From contig NZ_JAPEMV010000009.1 in the NCBI RefSeq assembly GCF_026342355.1, positions 1-64,000 on the forward strand: a stretch of DNA of 64,000 nucleotides, in the 5' to 3' direction. This stretch comes from Streptomyces sp. NBC_00249 (GTDB lineage: Bacteria > Actinomycetota > Actinomycetes > Streptomycetales > Streptomycetaceae). Below the pieces are notes generated by a model that ran no database searches, was not told where the DNA came from, and saw nothing but the letters and a program-made list of their open reading frames with translations. Positions 48,404 to 56,521 of this stretch are shown here, in pieces. The stretch's first letter is position 1. Each line of letters begins with the position of its first letter. The translations under genes and the position numbers were made by a program.

Positions 48404-48484
48404 GCCGTCCCCGTGATGCCGCTCCCCGCCCCGCCCTTCCGCCGTTCCCCGGGCTCCGCCCGGACCCGGGGTGCGACGGCCGGT

Positions 48485-48665
48485 TCAGGCGCCGGCGGGG
48501 CCGACCGGCACCCCGCGCTCCCACAACTCCTCGGCGTGGTCGGCGAACCTGTCGAACATCCCGCCGTCACCCTGCCGCCGCAGGTGGAGCATCGGGGAGT
48601 CGTGGCCGATCACCCGCGCGAGGTGCGGCGTCACGAGCGCGTCGTGATCGAACCGGAAGACCGAC
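48485..48665 (-). pseudogene. C-terminal remnant of a DUF5919/XRE-type regulator
   Basis: Reading the complement gives SVFRFDHDALVTPHLARV, then SPMLHLRRQGDGGMFDRFA and DHAEELWERGVPV before TGA at 48485. This is the usual C-terminal end of actinobacterial HTH proteins with a phospholipase-D-like DUF5919 region. G/C at third codon positions is strong here and fades upstream of 48665, where the opposite strand takes over. The HTH and most of the protein are missing, so this is a truncated remnant. Confidence 0.6.
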
Positions 48666-48670
48666 AGACG

Positions 48671-48769
48671 GCGTCGGACTCGGAGCTGTGGCGGCCGGCC
48701 GACCCCATGGAGCGGCTGCGGGCCGAATTCGCCCGGCGGAACGCCCTGAGCGCGGAGGGGTTGCTGTGA
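48671..48769 (+). pseudogene. C-terminal fragment of an unidentified protein
   Basis: The + strand frame ending at TGA 48767 has very strong codon bias over its last 30 codons (SELWRPADPMERLRAEFARR and then NALSAEGLL). The bias stops at the junction with the antisense remnant, and no sensible start exists. The two fragments meet near 48665-48671, which points to an old deletion or rearrangement. The following 118 bp to 48887 hold no convincing gene. Confidence 0.35.
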
Positions 48770-48887
48770 CGCCGTCGCCGTGACCCTCGGGGCGGTCGCC
48801 TGGACCTGCTGCGTGGGGGCCGTCGCCGCCCGGGGGTGGGTCGCTGAGGCCCGTACCCGGGGTCCGAGGGGGGCCTGCCGGCCAGGG

Positions 48888-49856
48888 CTACCGGCCGGCT
48901 CCCGTGACGAGTTCCTCCGACACCCGTGTCCGCGCGTAGAGCACGACCCGGCCCGCCCGGTGCGCCGACACGAGGCCGGCCGCCCGCAGGGCGCCGAGGT
49001 GCTGGGACACCCCGCCGGGGGTGAGGCCGGTGCGCCGGGCCAGTTCGGTGGTCGTCGCCGGTGCGGTGAGTTCCGCGAGGAGCTGCGCCCGGGACCGTCC
49101 GAGCACTCCGGACAGGGCCTCGGAGGCCGATCCCGGCGAGGCCTCCCACAGGGCGCCGATGCCGCGCGGCGGATAGCGCAGTGTGGGCTGGTACGCCGCG
49201 TCCGTCGTCAAGAACACCCGCGGCCACACGAACGCCGACGGCACGAGGAGCAGCCCCCGTCCGTCCAGTCTGCGCACGCCCCGCAGGAAACGGTGGTCGA
49301 CCTTCAAGGTCCCCGATGCCCACGCCACTTGGGGTTCGAGGTCCGCGAACAGGCTCCGCGTGCCGTCCTCGGCGAAGCGGCGGGCCCGGTAGTGGATGTC
49401 GGCTTCCAGATGCGTCTGGAAGCGGGGCCAGTACGGGGCCATCGCCAGTTCCCAGAAGGCCGCGATGAGATCGGCGAGCCTCCCGAGCCCGCGCCCGGGA
49501 TCCGCCAGGAGCGCGTCGACGCCGGCCCGCGCCTCGGGCGCGGAGGCCCGCAGCCGCTCGGGCGGGGTGGCCCGCAGCGCGGCAAGCTCTACGGTGAGCG
49601 ACGGGCCGGACGTGCTCGGCGGCGGGCACAGGAAGCCCGGGACGGAGGGCGCCGTCACCGGTACCAGCGCGGTCAGCGGGGTCAGATCGAGCCGTGCGGC
49701 CGCGATCCGGGCGCGTACCTGTCCGGCCCACCGCCGGTGCAGCCCCTGTTCGTCGGCGCCGTACAGCACCCGCACCCCGGCCACGACCTCCCAGAGCGGC
49801 GAGATGGCGAAGCGGGTCCGCGCGACGTCCTCGGCCGAGAACTCGATCTCCAGCAC
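48888..49856 (-). CDS. ArsR-family regulator with DUF5937 domain
   Basis: Start GTG 49856 chosen because GGGAGG lies 8 bp upstream and because MLEIEFSAEDVARTRFAISP is the usual family N-terminus; an upstream GTG at 49880 is less likely. The length is 322 aa. Residues 1-230 are the DUF5937-type sensor region (ISPLWEVVAGVRVLY, YWPRFQTHLEADIHYRARRFAEDG). The winged helix is C-terminal (about 245-315): SRAQLLAELTAPATTTELARRTGLTPGGVSQHLGALRAAGLV. No metal-binding Cys pair is visible. Divergent from an MFS exporter gene with a short palindrome between them, so it most likely controls that exporter. Confidence 0.88.
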   Translation of the reverse strand: MLEIEFSAEDVARTRFAISPLWEVVAGVRVLYGADEQGLHRRWAGQVRARIAAARLDLTPLTALVPVTAPSVPGFLCPPPSTSGPSLTVELAALRATPPERLRASAPEARAGVDALLADPGRGLGRLADLIAAFWELAMAPYWPRFQTHLEADIHYRARRFAEDGTRSLFADLEPQVAWASGTLKVDHRFLRGVRRLDGRGLLLVPSAFVWPRVFLTTDAAYQPTLRYPPRGIGALWEASPGSASEALSGVLGRSRAQLLAELTAPATTTELARRTGLTPGGVSQHLGALRAAGLVSAHRAGRVVLYARTRVSEELVTGAGR

Positions 49857-49902
49857 CGGGCGGCCTCCCTGGAATCCCACGGCAGCCGACCGCTCACCGG
49901 GA

Positions 49903-49918
49903 TTTAGAAGAGGCTAAA
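49903..49918. promoter_or_regulatory. Probable ArsR operator
   Basis: Inverted repeat TTTAG (49903-49907) and CTAAA (49914-49918) with a 6 bp spacer, an AT-rich island in the 81 bp between the divergent regulator and exporter genes. Probable shared operator/promoter area. Confidence 0.5.
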
Positions 49919-49937
49919 ACAATGGCCCGGAGCTGTG

Positions 49938-51350
49938 ATGACCGGCACCGTACCGGGCATGCCCACACGCCTCCCCACCACCACCGGCACGCGGTCCCCG
50001 TGGCGATCGAGCGGTTTCCGCGTGCTCTTCTTCGCATCCACCCTGAGCGTTCTCGGTACGAACGTCTCCTACGTCGCCGTCCCGCTGGTCGCCGTGCTGG
50101 CCCTGGACGCGGGCCCCGGCCAGGTCGGGTTGCTCGCCTCCCTGAGCACGGCGGCCTTCCTGCTCATCGGCCTGCCGGCGGGGGCGTGGGTCGACCGGCT
50201 GAGGCCCGGTACGGTCCTGGCCGTCGCGGACCTGCTGCGTGGCGGACTGCTCGCCTGGGTCCCGCTGGCCTGGTGGTTCGACGTCCTGACCTTCGAAGGG
50301 CTCTGCGTCGCGGTGTTCCTGAGCGGGGTCGCCACCGTCTTCTTCGACGTGGCCTCGCAGAGCGCCCTGCCCCAGCTGGTCGGACCCGAGTCGCTGGTAC
50401 CGGCCAACTCCGCCATGGTGAGCCTGATGGCCGCGGGCAACGTGGCCGGGCGGGGTGCGGGCGGCGCCCTCGTCCAGCTCGTCGGCGCGCCGGCAGCGGT
50501 GGTGTGCGCGGCGGTGGGGTACCTGGGTTCGGGACTGCGGTTGGTCCGAACGGCGCGGAGCGGTGCCCGTGGAACCACCGCGGCGCCGGGAGGCGCCGGC
50601 CGGGGCCCGGATCTGCGCGCCCTGATCTCCGAGGGCCTGCGGCACGTCCTGCGCCACGGAGAACTGCGCGCCCTCGCCCTCACCGGCGCACTGGGCAACC
50701 TCGGGACGGTCATGGTGAACACGATGCTGCCCGTGGTGTTCAGCCGCGAACTCGGCCTGTCCGCGGGTGCTCTGGGCCTGTTCTGGGCAGTCGGAGGAGT
50801 CGGCCTGTTCCTCGGGGCCCGCTGCGCCCGCCGCCTCGCCGACCGGTTCGGCCATGGGCGGGGGCTCGTCCTCGCCGACGTCTGCCTCGCCCCGACGGGC
50901 CTCTTGGTACCCCTGATGGACCGGGGGGTCTGGCTGTGGGCGGCAGGTGCCGGATGGCTCCTCTTCGCCGTCAGGACGGGGACGTCCAACGTCCTCGGAG
51001 TGAGCCTTCGCCAGCGCCTCACCCCGGGCACCCTGCTCGGCCGGATGAACGCCACCTTCCGGTTCCTCCTCACCGGGGCGATGGCCCTCGGCGCCGGCCT
51101 GGCCGGAGCCATGGGTGCGTACGCGTCCCCACGCGCGGCCCTCTGGGCGGGCGGGGCCCTGCTCTGCCTGAGCTTCGTCCCGACACTCGCCTCCCCGCTG
51201 CGCGGGCGCCGCGCGCTCCCGCCCGCAGGGACCGAAGGGAGCGCCGACCTCGCCCCCCGGCCGCCGGACGACGGAACGCAGCGTCGGGCCTCCGCGGAGC
51301 CCCTGCCCCCCGGAGGCCCGACGCGGTCCCGGCGGGACCCGGACGCCTAG
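49938..51350 (+). CDS. MFS transporter (probable drug efflux)
   Basis: ATG 49938 chosen, with CCCGGAG 5 bp upstream; the GTG 3 bp earlier is too close to that site. This gives 470 aa. About 12 hydrophobic segments. After helix 2 comes the MFS loop GAWVDRLRPG, and GARCARRLADRFG is the matching loop in the second half. The sequence resembles the enterobactin-exporter/MFS-3 group common beside DUF5937 ArsR regulators. The C-terminal 55 residues are hydrophilic and Pro/Arg-rich. Substrate unknown. The last 4 bp overlap the convergent HAD gene. Confidence 0.9.
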   Translation: MTGTVPGMPTRLPTTTGTRSPWRSSGFRVLFFASTLSVLGTNVSYVAVPLVAVLALDAGPGQVGLLASLSTAAFLLIGLPAGAWVDRLRPGTVLAVADLLRGGLLAWVPLAWWFDVLTFEGLCVAVFLSGVATVFFDVASQSALPQLVGPESLVPANSAMVSLMAAGNVAGRGAGGALVQLVGAPAAVVCAAVGYLGSGLRLVRTARSGARGTTAAPGGAGRGPDLRALISEGLRHVLRHGELRALALTGALGNLGTVMVNTMLPVVFSRELGLSAGALGLFWAVGGVGLFLGARCARRLADRFGHGRGLVLADVCLAPTGLLVPLMDRGVWLWAAGAGWLLFAVRTGTSNVLGVSLRQRLTPGTLLGRMNATFRFLLTGAMALGAGLAGAMGAYASPRAALWAGGALLCLSFVPTLASPLRGRRALPPAGTEGSADLAPRPPDDGTQRRASAEPLPPGGPTRSRRDPDA

Positions 51351-52153
51351 GCGTAGAGCCGTTCCAGGACCACCGCGATGCCGTCCGCCTCGTTCGACAG
51401 GGTCACCTCGTCGGCGACGGCCAGCAGCTCGCGGTGCGCGGCCTCCATCGCCACCCCCCAGGCGGCCCAGCGGAACATCGGGATGTCGTTCGGCATGTCA
51501 CCGAAGGCGATCGTCGAGGAGCCCGTCACCCCCAGCGCCTCCGCGGCCCGCGCCAGGCCGACGCCCTTGTCGATGCCGGGCGGCTGGAGTTCCACCGTGT
51601 GCTCCCCCGCCATCGTGACGTTCACCAGGTCCCCGACGACCGCGCGCGCCGCCCGCGTCAGTTCGTCGTCGTCCAGTCGCGGGTGCTGGAGCAGCACCTT
51701 GTTGATCGGGGCCGACCACAGGTCCTCGCGCTTCGGTACGCGGACCATCGGCAGGTGCGGGTGCCACACCCGGTAGCCCGGCGCTATCAGCATCTCGGCG
51801 TCCAGGCCCTCCTGGTTGACCGCCGCGTACACCTCGCCGATCTCCGCCTCGATCTTCCCGAGGGCGACTTCGGCCAGGCCCCGGTCCATCGAGTCGGAGT
51901 GCAGGAGCAGCCCGCGCGCCGCGTCGTACACCTGCGCGCCCTGCCCGCACACCGCGAGCCCCGTGTACCCAAGGCTGTCAAGAACATGGCGGACCTGCGG
52001 AACGGGGCGTCCGGTGACGACGATGTGCTGGGCGCCGGCCGCGCGCGCCCGCGCGAGCGCCGCGTACGAGCGGGCGGAGACGGTGTCCCCGGCGCACAGC
52101 AGAGTCCCGTCCAGGTCGGTGGCGATCAAGGCATAGGGGAGGGCGGAAGTCAC
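51347..52153 (-). CDS. Cof-type HAD-IIB phosphatase
   Basis: Start GTG 52153 preferred (268 aa, MTSALPYALIATDLDGTLLC), the normal start for the family; the open frame continues to a TTG at 52183 without support. Motif I is DLDGTLL (two catalytic Asp). Motif II is VVTGRP, motif III the Lys in NKVLL or DKGVGLARAAEALG, and motif IV is FGDMPNDIPMF. The cap domain is of the C2B type (about 85-190). Such enzymes dephosphorylate sugar phosphates, nucleotides or cofactors such as FMN and pyridoxal phosphate; the substrate cannot be told. Tail-to-tail with the MFS gene, divergent from the fumarylacetoacetase gene. Confidence 0.9.
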   Translation of the reverse strand: MTSALPYALIATDLDGTLLCAGDTVSARSYAALARARAAGAQHIVVTGRPVPQVRHVLDSLGYTGLAVCGQGAQVYDAARGLLLHSDSMDRGLAEVALGKIEAEIGEVYAAVNQEGLDAEMLIAPGYRVWHPHLPMVRVPKREDLWSAPINKVLLQHPRLDDDELTRAARAVVGDLVNVTMAGEHTVELQPPGIDKGVGLARAAEALGVTGSSTIAFGDMPNDIPMFRWAAWGVAMEAAHRELLAVADEVTLSNEADGIAVVLERLYA

Positions 52154-52230
52154 GGCGCCAAGGATACGGACCCCCTTGGACAAGTCCTACAAATAGCGCA
52201 GGAATCCGGCCTCCCACAGACCCCACCCGC

Positions 52231-52241
52231 CACGTAACGTG
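52231..52241. promoter_or_regulatory. Small palindrome before the fumarylacetoacetase gene
   Basis: CACGT-A-ACGTG, 54 bp upstream of the ATG and within the divergent promoter region. Symmetry is seen; no known regulator could be assigned. Confidence 0.25.
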
Positions 52242-52294
52242 TCCACCAGCTCCCGGGACACCCCCGGACCGCGCCGAAAGCGAGGCAGCATCCC

Positions 52295-53521
52295 ATGCCC
52301 CAGCAGAGCCCCCTCGATGTCCCCGAGGGCGACCCGTTCGGGCCGCACAACCTCCCGTACGGGGTGTTCTCCACCCCCCAGGAGCCGACGCGCCGCCGTG
52401 TCGGTGTGCGGATCGGCGGGCACGTGCTCGACGCGGGCGCCGTCGCCGTCGCGCTCGGCTCCCCGTACGCCGGGCTCCTCGCCCAGGGCTCGCTGAACCC
52501 GCTGCTCGCCGCCGGCCGCACCGCCTGGCGCGACGTACGCCGCGCGCTGACCGCCTGGGTCACCGACCCCGGCCACCGCGAGACGGTGGAGCCGCACCTG
52601 CTGCCGCTCGACGACGTCACCCTGCACCTGCCGTACGAGGTCGCCGACTACGTCGACTTCTACGCGAGCGAGCACCACGCCACCAACGTCGGGAAGATCT
52701 TCCGCCCCGACGGTGACGCGCTCACCCCGAACTGGAAGCACCTCCCGATCGGCTACCACGGCCGTTCGGGGACGATCGTGGTCTCCGGGACGGACGTCGT
52801 ACGCCCCTCCGGGCAGCGCAAGGCGCCCACCGACGCGGCGCCCGTCTTCGGCCCGTCCGTGAAGCTCGACATCGAGGCGGAGGTCGGCTTCGTCGTCGGC
52901 ACCCCCTCCGAGCTGGGCAGCCCGGTGGCGCTCGGTGACTTCGAGGACCACGTCTTCGGGCTGTTCCTCCTCAACGACTGGTCCGCGCGCGACGTCCAGG
53001 CCTGGGAGTACGTTCCGCTCGGCCCCTTCCTCGGCAAGTCCTTCGCCACCTCCGTCTCCGCCTGGGTGACCCCCCTGGAGGCCCTGGACGCGGCCCGCGT
53101 CGCCCCGCCCGCCCGGGACTTCCCGCTCCTGCCCTACCTCGACGACGCCGACAGCGACCGCCCCGGCGGCTTCGACCTGCGCATCACCGTCTCCATCAAC
53201 GGGCAGGAGGTGGCCCGGCCGCCGTTCGCCTCGATGTACTGGACCGCCGCCCAGCAGCTGGCGCACATGACCGTCAACGGCGCCTCGCTGCGCACGGGTG
53301 ACGTCTACGGCTCCGGCACCGTCAGCGGCCCCGAGGTCGACCAGCGCGGCTCGCTGCTGGAGCTCACCTGGAACGGCCGCGACGCCATCGAGCTCGCCGA
53401 CGGCAAGCGCACCTTCCTGGAGGACGGCGACACCGTCACCCTCACCGCCTGGGCGCCCGGCGCCGACGGCACCCGCGTGGGCCTCGGCGAGGTCACCGGC
53501 CGCATCGTGGGCACCCGCTAG
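52295..53521 (+). CDS. fahA: Fumarylacetoacetase
   Basis: Predicted 408 aa, ATG start. It hydrolyses fumarylacetoacetate to fumarate and acetoacetate, the last step of tyrosine degradation through homogentisate. The N-terminal SH3-like domain spans about 1-115. The catalytic domain follows with the metal ligands in DFYASEHHATNVGKIFRP (Asp and the catalytic His pair), KLDIEAEVGF (two Glu) and LLNDWSARDVQAWEY (Asp). GPFLGKSFATSVSAWVTP and DVYGSGTVSGP complete the family pattern. Its length is normal for bacterial enzymes. Other homogentisate pathway genes are not next to it in the window. A hairpin follows the stop. Confidence 0.96.
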   Translation: MPQQSPLDVPEGDPFGPHNLPYGVFSTPQEPTRRRVGVRIGGHVLDAGAVAVALGSPYAGLLAQGSLNPLLAAGRTAWRDVRRALTAWVTDPGHRETVEPHLLPLDDVTLHLPYEVADYVDFYASEHHATNVGKIFRPDGDALTPNWKHLPIGYHGRSGTIVVSGTDVVRPSGQRKAPTDAAPVFGPSVKLDIEAEVGFVVGTPSELGSPVALGDFEDHVFGLFLLNDWSARDVQAWEYVPLGPFLGKSFATSVSAWVTPLEALDAARVAPPARDFPLLPYLDDADSDRPGGFDLRITVSINGQEVARPPFASMYWTAAQQLAHMTVNGASLRTGDVYGSGTVSGPEVDQRGSLLELTWNGRDAIELADGKRTFLEDGDTVTLTAWAPGADGTRVGLGEVTGRIVGTR

Positions 53522-53536
53522 GGCCTGTCGTCGCAC

Positions 53537-53574
53537 CCCTCGGCCCGGGCCGCCTCCACGGCCCGGGCCGAGGG
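53537..53574. terminator. Intrinsic terminator after fahA, flanked by direct repeats
   Basis: 15-16 bp perfect stem (53537-53552 and 53559-53574) with a 6-base loop. The hairpin is bracketed by an 11 bp direct repeat GGGCCTGTCGT at 53521-53531 and 53572-53582. Confidence 0.85.
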
Positions 53575-53673
53575 CCTGTCGTAGGGGGTCCGCGTACGCC
53601 GCCCGGGCGGTGTGACCACCCGTACGCGCCCCCAGCCGTGGCGGGCCGGGGCCGACGGAGCGACGCTGCTCGC

Positions 53674-54264
53674 ATGGCCCCTCGTAACGCCAAGCTCATC
53701 CCCCTGGCCCTCGCGGCCGCCGCGACCCTGGCTGCCGCCCCACCGGCACCCGCACCCGCGCCGGCCCCCCGGCTCACGTCCGCCGCCCAACTGGCCCAGG
53801 CCTACCGGGCCACGGCCAAGTTCCACCGGCACGAGGCCGGTGTCGCCGCCGGCTACGTCCCCGACAAGTACTGCGTCGTGAACCCGTCGGGCGGCGCCGG
53901 CGCCCTCGGCTACCCGCACTTCAACCACGCCTACGACGGTTCCGTCGACCCGAAGAAGCCCACCGCCCTGCTCTACGAGGGCGACGGCGCGGGCCGCTGG
54001 CGCCTCGCGGGCCTCGAATGGATGGTCGTGGACCGCGACGGCCGCGAGGACACCGACGACGACCGGCCCTCGCTGTTCGGGGAACCGTTCCGCGGCCCGC
54101 TGCCCGCCCGCTACCCGGGGCAGAAGGTCCACTATTCGCTGCACCTGTGGCTGTGGAAGGGCAACCCCGCCGGACGGTTCGAGCCCTTCAACCCGTCCGT
54201 CGTCTGCCGCCCGGGCACCACCAGGCCGCCCCGCCCGGCCGCCGCCCCCGCCACCACCCCTTAG
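53674..54264 (+). CDS. Secreted protein of unknown function, paralogue 1
   Basis: Predicted 196 aa. ATG 53674 chosen because it gives a clean signal peptide (APRNAKLIPLALAAAATLAA, then a Pro/Ala spacer); a GTG at 53638 is possible. The mature protein shares its whole layout with the protein at 56522-57124: a GYVP segment, one Cys before NP-G-G, a GY-H core, DP-KPTALLY, EW-x-x-DRD, DDRP-x-FG-PF-GP-P, LH-W-NPAGRF and a second Cys after NP. Two conserved Cys probably form a disulfide. The family is not recognised; function unknown. Tandem with its paralogue before the transposon came in. Confidence 0.85.
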   Translation: MAPRNAKLIPLALAAAATLAAAPPAPAPAPAPRLTSAAQLAQAYRATAKFHRHEAGVAAGYVPDKYCVVNPSGGAGALGYPHFNHAYDGSVDPKKPTALLYEGDGAGRWRLAGLEWMVVDRDGREDTDDDRPSLFGEPFRGPLPARYPGQKVHYSLHLWLWKGNPAGRFEPFNPSVVCRPGTTRPPRPAAAPATTP

Positions 54265-54359
54265 GGCGTGCCGGGCCCCCGTTCGGAGGTCCGCCGCGTG
54301 CGGGACCCCCGCCTCCCCGCGATGGTGGACGAAACGGCCCCACCCCACCAGGAGTTCCG

Positions 54360-54374
54360 ATGCCCGTACGCAGC
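54360..54374 (+). other. Detached native start (RBS, ATG and five codons) of the secreted paralogue
   Basis: ATG CCC GTA CGC AGC, preceded by AGGAG at 54348-54352. Joined directly to base 56522 it continues in frame as MPVRSVSLKTLLACAA, a better signal peptide start with a positive n-region than the present GTG start. This shows the uninterrupted gene and fixes the insertion point. Confidence 0.7.
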
Positions 54375-54560
54375 GTCTCTGATCAGCTCAGTGATCCCAT
54401 GTCAGACGTGGTGTCTGGCGGTGGGATGTCCCATCGTGGTGGGGTGACGTGGGCGTGCAGGTGGAAGCCCGCACCCAGCGCTGCCCCTCTTGGCCGGTGT
54501 CGGCTGGTGGGTGTGCTGATCGTTGTCACGTCCTGGTGCCGGTGGGCTGCGCGTGGCAGC
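54375..54560 (-). ncRNA. Candidate omega RNA (right-end RNA) of the TnpB element
   Basis: In IS605-type elements the RNA used by TnpB comes from the right end, overlaps the end of tnpB, and runs into about 16-20 bases of flanking DNA that act as guide. Here the right end shows two short hairpins, and the flank in transcript direction is complement of 54355-54374, the start of the host gene. The extent of 186 bases is a guess. Confidence 0.45.
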
Positions 54561-56362
54561 CGGGTCCGGTCCGTGTGAGCGTGTCCCTCCGGACGCTTGC
54601 CCGCCGGACCCATGGATCTGTTGGGGGAGGGTGCCCTGCGTCGCCTGGGCGCGGGGCGTGCTGTCTGTCGCCGTGTGGAGCCGGTCTTGGACCGGTCCCG
54701 TCGGCTGGTCTTGGGCGCGGTGGGTGTGATGACCGCGGCCGCTTCGATTCGGTCCACGACCGTGCGGATGACCATGGCGCCGGTGGTCCGGTCGGTGACG
54801 GTCTTGGTCTGGTGGGCCAGGCCGCGTGCTGCGATGCGCTGCCAGGCGCCCTGGTCGCGGTCGCCCTGCCAGCGGCAGTCGGGGTTTGGGCAGATGGCCC
54901 ATTTCCAGCCGGGGACGGTGGGCCTGTCGGGGGCTTTGCGGTGCCGCAGCGGGGTGAGGCACTGGGGGCAGTGTCTGGAGGTGTTGCGTGCCGGGACGGT
55001 GACCACGGCGATGCCCGTCTCGGCGGCGAGGTGCCGCATCCGCTCTACGATCTGCCCTCGTACCTGCTGGGAGAGACGGGTGTTCATGGTGCGGCCCATG
55101 CCACGGGCTTCCATGGAGCGGAGGTCTTCGACGTCGATGACGCTCGCCCCGGCGGTGATGGCCTGGTCCACCGCCCAGCGGGCGGCGGCCCACGCCAGTG
55201 CGTCATTCAGGTTCGACCGGCGCGTGGAGACGCGCGCGATCTCGTCGGTCAGAACAGCGTGTTTGGCGACCAAGGCGTGCTGATCATCCCTGGCTGTCAG
55301 TCGTTGGTAGTGATCTGTCTTGGCATGGAGGCGCTCGCCTTGCCGTCGCAGCCGGTGCTGCCTGGCGAAGACTCCGGCCGACCGGAATGTCCCCCCGGCC
55401 CCGAGTGCGGTGATCCGCCCGTCGTCGTTCAGCCGGGCGGCCCCGGCGGACAGCAGGGTGTTCAGGCCCCAGTCCACACCCAAAGCGACCTTGTGCCCAC
55501 TGCGGGCCGCCTTCGGCACGGCGTGCGTGTAGGCGAGATCGGCGCGGACGCGGCCCTGATGGAGGCGCAGGGTGGGCAGATGCAGCACCGCGTTCGCGGG
55601 GATGGTCGGCGGCAGGTTGACGGGGCAGGACACCCATGTCCAGTCCCGGTACGAGCGCGGGTCGGCCCGGGTGGGGAGCTGCAAGCGCAACAGCGCACGG
55701 CCCGGCTCGGTCTCGTGACGTTCAATGGTGGCCTGCTGCCCGTCGCACGCCGACAGCAACAGCAGCCGTGCCGCTCTGGGCGCACTCTCCACCTCGAACA
55801 CATCGACCGGCATCCGCCCGTGCTTCTTGGCGAACGCGGCGATCTGCCGGGTGCGGGAGTTGACGACGCCGGACGGCAGATGCCGCCCATCCGGCACTGC
55901 CGCACGCACCGCATCCCACTCCCCCGGCGTGCGCTTGCCGGGATCGGCAGGCCAAGTCCTGAGGACCCCGGCGGTCACGTCGGCCCGCCAGTGCGCCGAG
56001 CGCAGCAAGCGTCCGGCCTGCTCCTGCACCATGCGGACGATCCGGTCATTGACCCGAATACCTTCGGGTGGTGCGACGCTCCAGCCCAGGCGCCGCAGAG
56101 CCATCCACGCGTTCGACGGCAGCTTCCTGCCCCCGCCGTCCTCCCCGGAGGCCAGCAGGTCCACGTCGGGGGCGTTCCAGTGGTCGGCCAGCAGCTCGGT
56201 GACCATGGAGGCCACCAGATCGGCCGCCCAGCCGACCCGCTCCGCAAGCACCGAGACCGCCAAGAGTTCGCCGGTCTCCTCGTTCACACCCGTCCGCAAC
56301 AGACCACGGGCACAGGCGGTCCGGGCGGCCTGACCTGCGGCGAGCGGCACCTTGCGACTCAA
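54383..56362 (-). CDS. tnpB: TnpB-type RNA-guided nuclease (IS605 OrfB)
   Basis: Predicted 659 aa from a TTG start with GGGGAGG 7 bp upstream. The RuvC-like active site is intact: Asp in LGVDWGLNTLLSAG near residue 295, Glu in VIDVEDLRSMEARGMG near 405, and Asp in the GDRDQGAWQRIAARG segment near 505. Between the last two lies a zinc finger with HCPQCLTPL and ICPNPDCRW (CxxC and CxxxxC). Residues 1-280 include a helical, basic N-terminal region. A 110-residue tail rich in Arg, Pro, Ser and His continues to the element end, translating the area expected to encode the guide RNA. TnpB cuts DNA next to a short target motif as directed by RNA from the element end. Confidence 0.9.
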   Translation of the reverse strand: MSRKVPLAAGQAARTACARGLLRTGVNEETGELLAVSVLAERVGWAADLVASMVTELLADHWNAPDVDLLASGEDGGGRKLPSNAWMALRRLGWSVAPPEGIRVNDRIVRMVQEQAGRLLRSAHWRADVTAGVLRTWPADPGKRTPGEWDAVRAAVPDGRHLPSGVVNSRTRQIAAFAKKHGRMPVDVFEVESAPRAARLLLLSACDGQQATIERHETEPGRALLRLQLPTRADPRSYRDWTWVSCPVNLPPTIPANAVLHLPTLRLHQGRVRADLAYTHAVPKAARSGHKVALGVDWGLNTLLSAGAARLNDDGRITALGAGGTFRSAGVFARQHRLRRQGERLHAKTDHYQRLTARDDQHALVAKHAVLTDEIARVSTRRSNLNDALAWAAARWAVDQAITAGASVIDVEDLRSMEARGMGRTMNTRLSQQVRGQIVERMRHLAAETGIAVVTVPARNTSRHCPQCLTPLRHRKAPDRPTVPGWKWAICPNPDCRWQGDRDQGAWQRIAARGLAHQTKTVTDRTTGAMVIRTVVDRIEAAAVITPTAPKTSRRDRSKTGSTRRQTARPAPRRRRAPSPNRSMGPAGKRPEGHAHTDRTRLPRAAHRHQDVTTISTPTSRHRPRGAALGAGFHLHAHVTPPRWDIPPPDTTSDMGSLS

Positions 56363-56521
56363 CGCCCACCTCCCCTGTCATCCGGTGCTGTCATCCGATC
56401 AACGACACCACGCGCGAAAGGTCACCCATTCGATCCACGAACCCACATCCGGCACCCCCTGCACGACCCGGACACCAACCCGAGAACACACCACGATCAC
56501 TACGCATCCCTAAGGAACTAC

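Larger units (their letters stand above)
54375..56521 (-). mobile_element. IS605/IS1341-type TnpB-only insertion element
   Basis: About 2147 bp inserted between the fifth and sixth codons of a secreted-protein gene (a two-base GT is shared by both edges, so 54377-56523 is equivalent). No target duplication is visible, as expected for IS200/IS605 elements. On the element's own strand the left end follows CTTCAGGCTCAC and the right end is at 54375. Right-end hairpins are seen at 54381-54396 (GATCA/TGATC) and 54403-54417 (CAGAC/GTCTG). Only tnpB is present; no tnpA Y1 transposase, so movement would need help from another element. Confidence 0.75.

Noticed and set aside
48780..48887. Small plus-strand frame after the gene fragments
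   Set aside because: No RBS, no lasting codon bias and no plausible stop-to-start context; it runs into the antisense of the ArsR gene.
54449..56521. Plus-strand open frame running through the TnpB element into the secreted protein
   Set aside because: It is antisense to tnpB with no domains. The secreted protein begins only at 56522.
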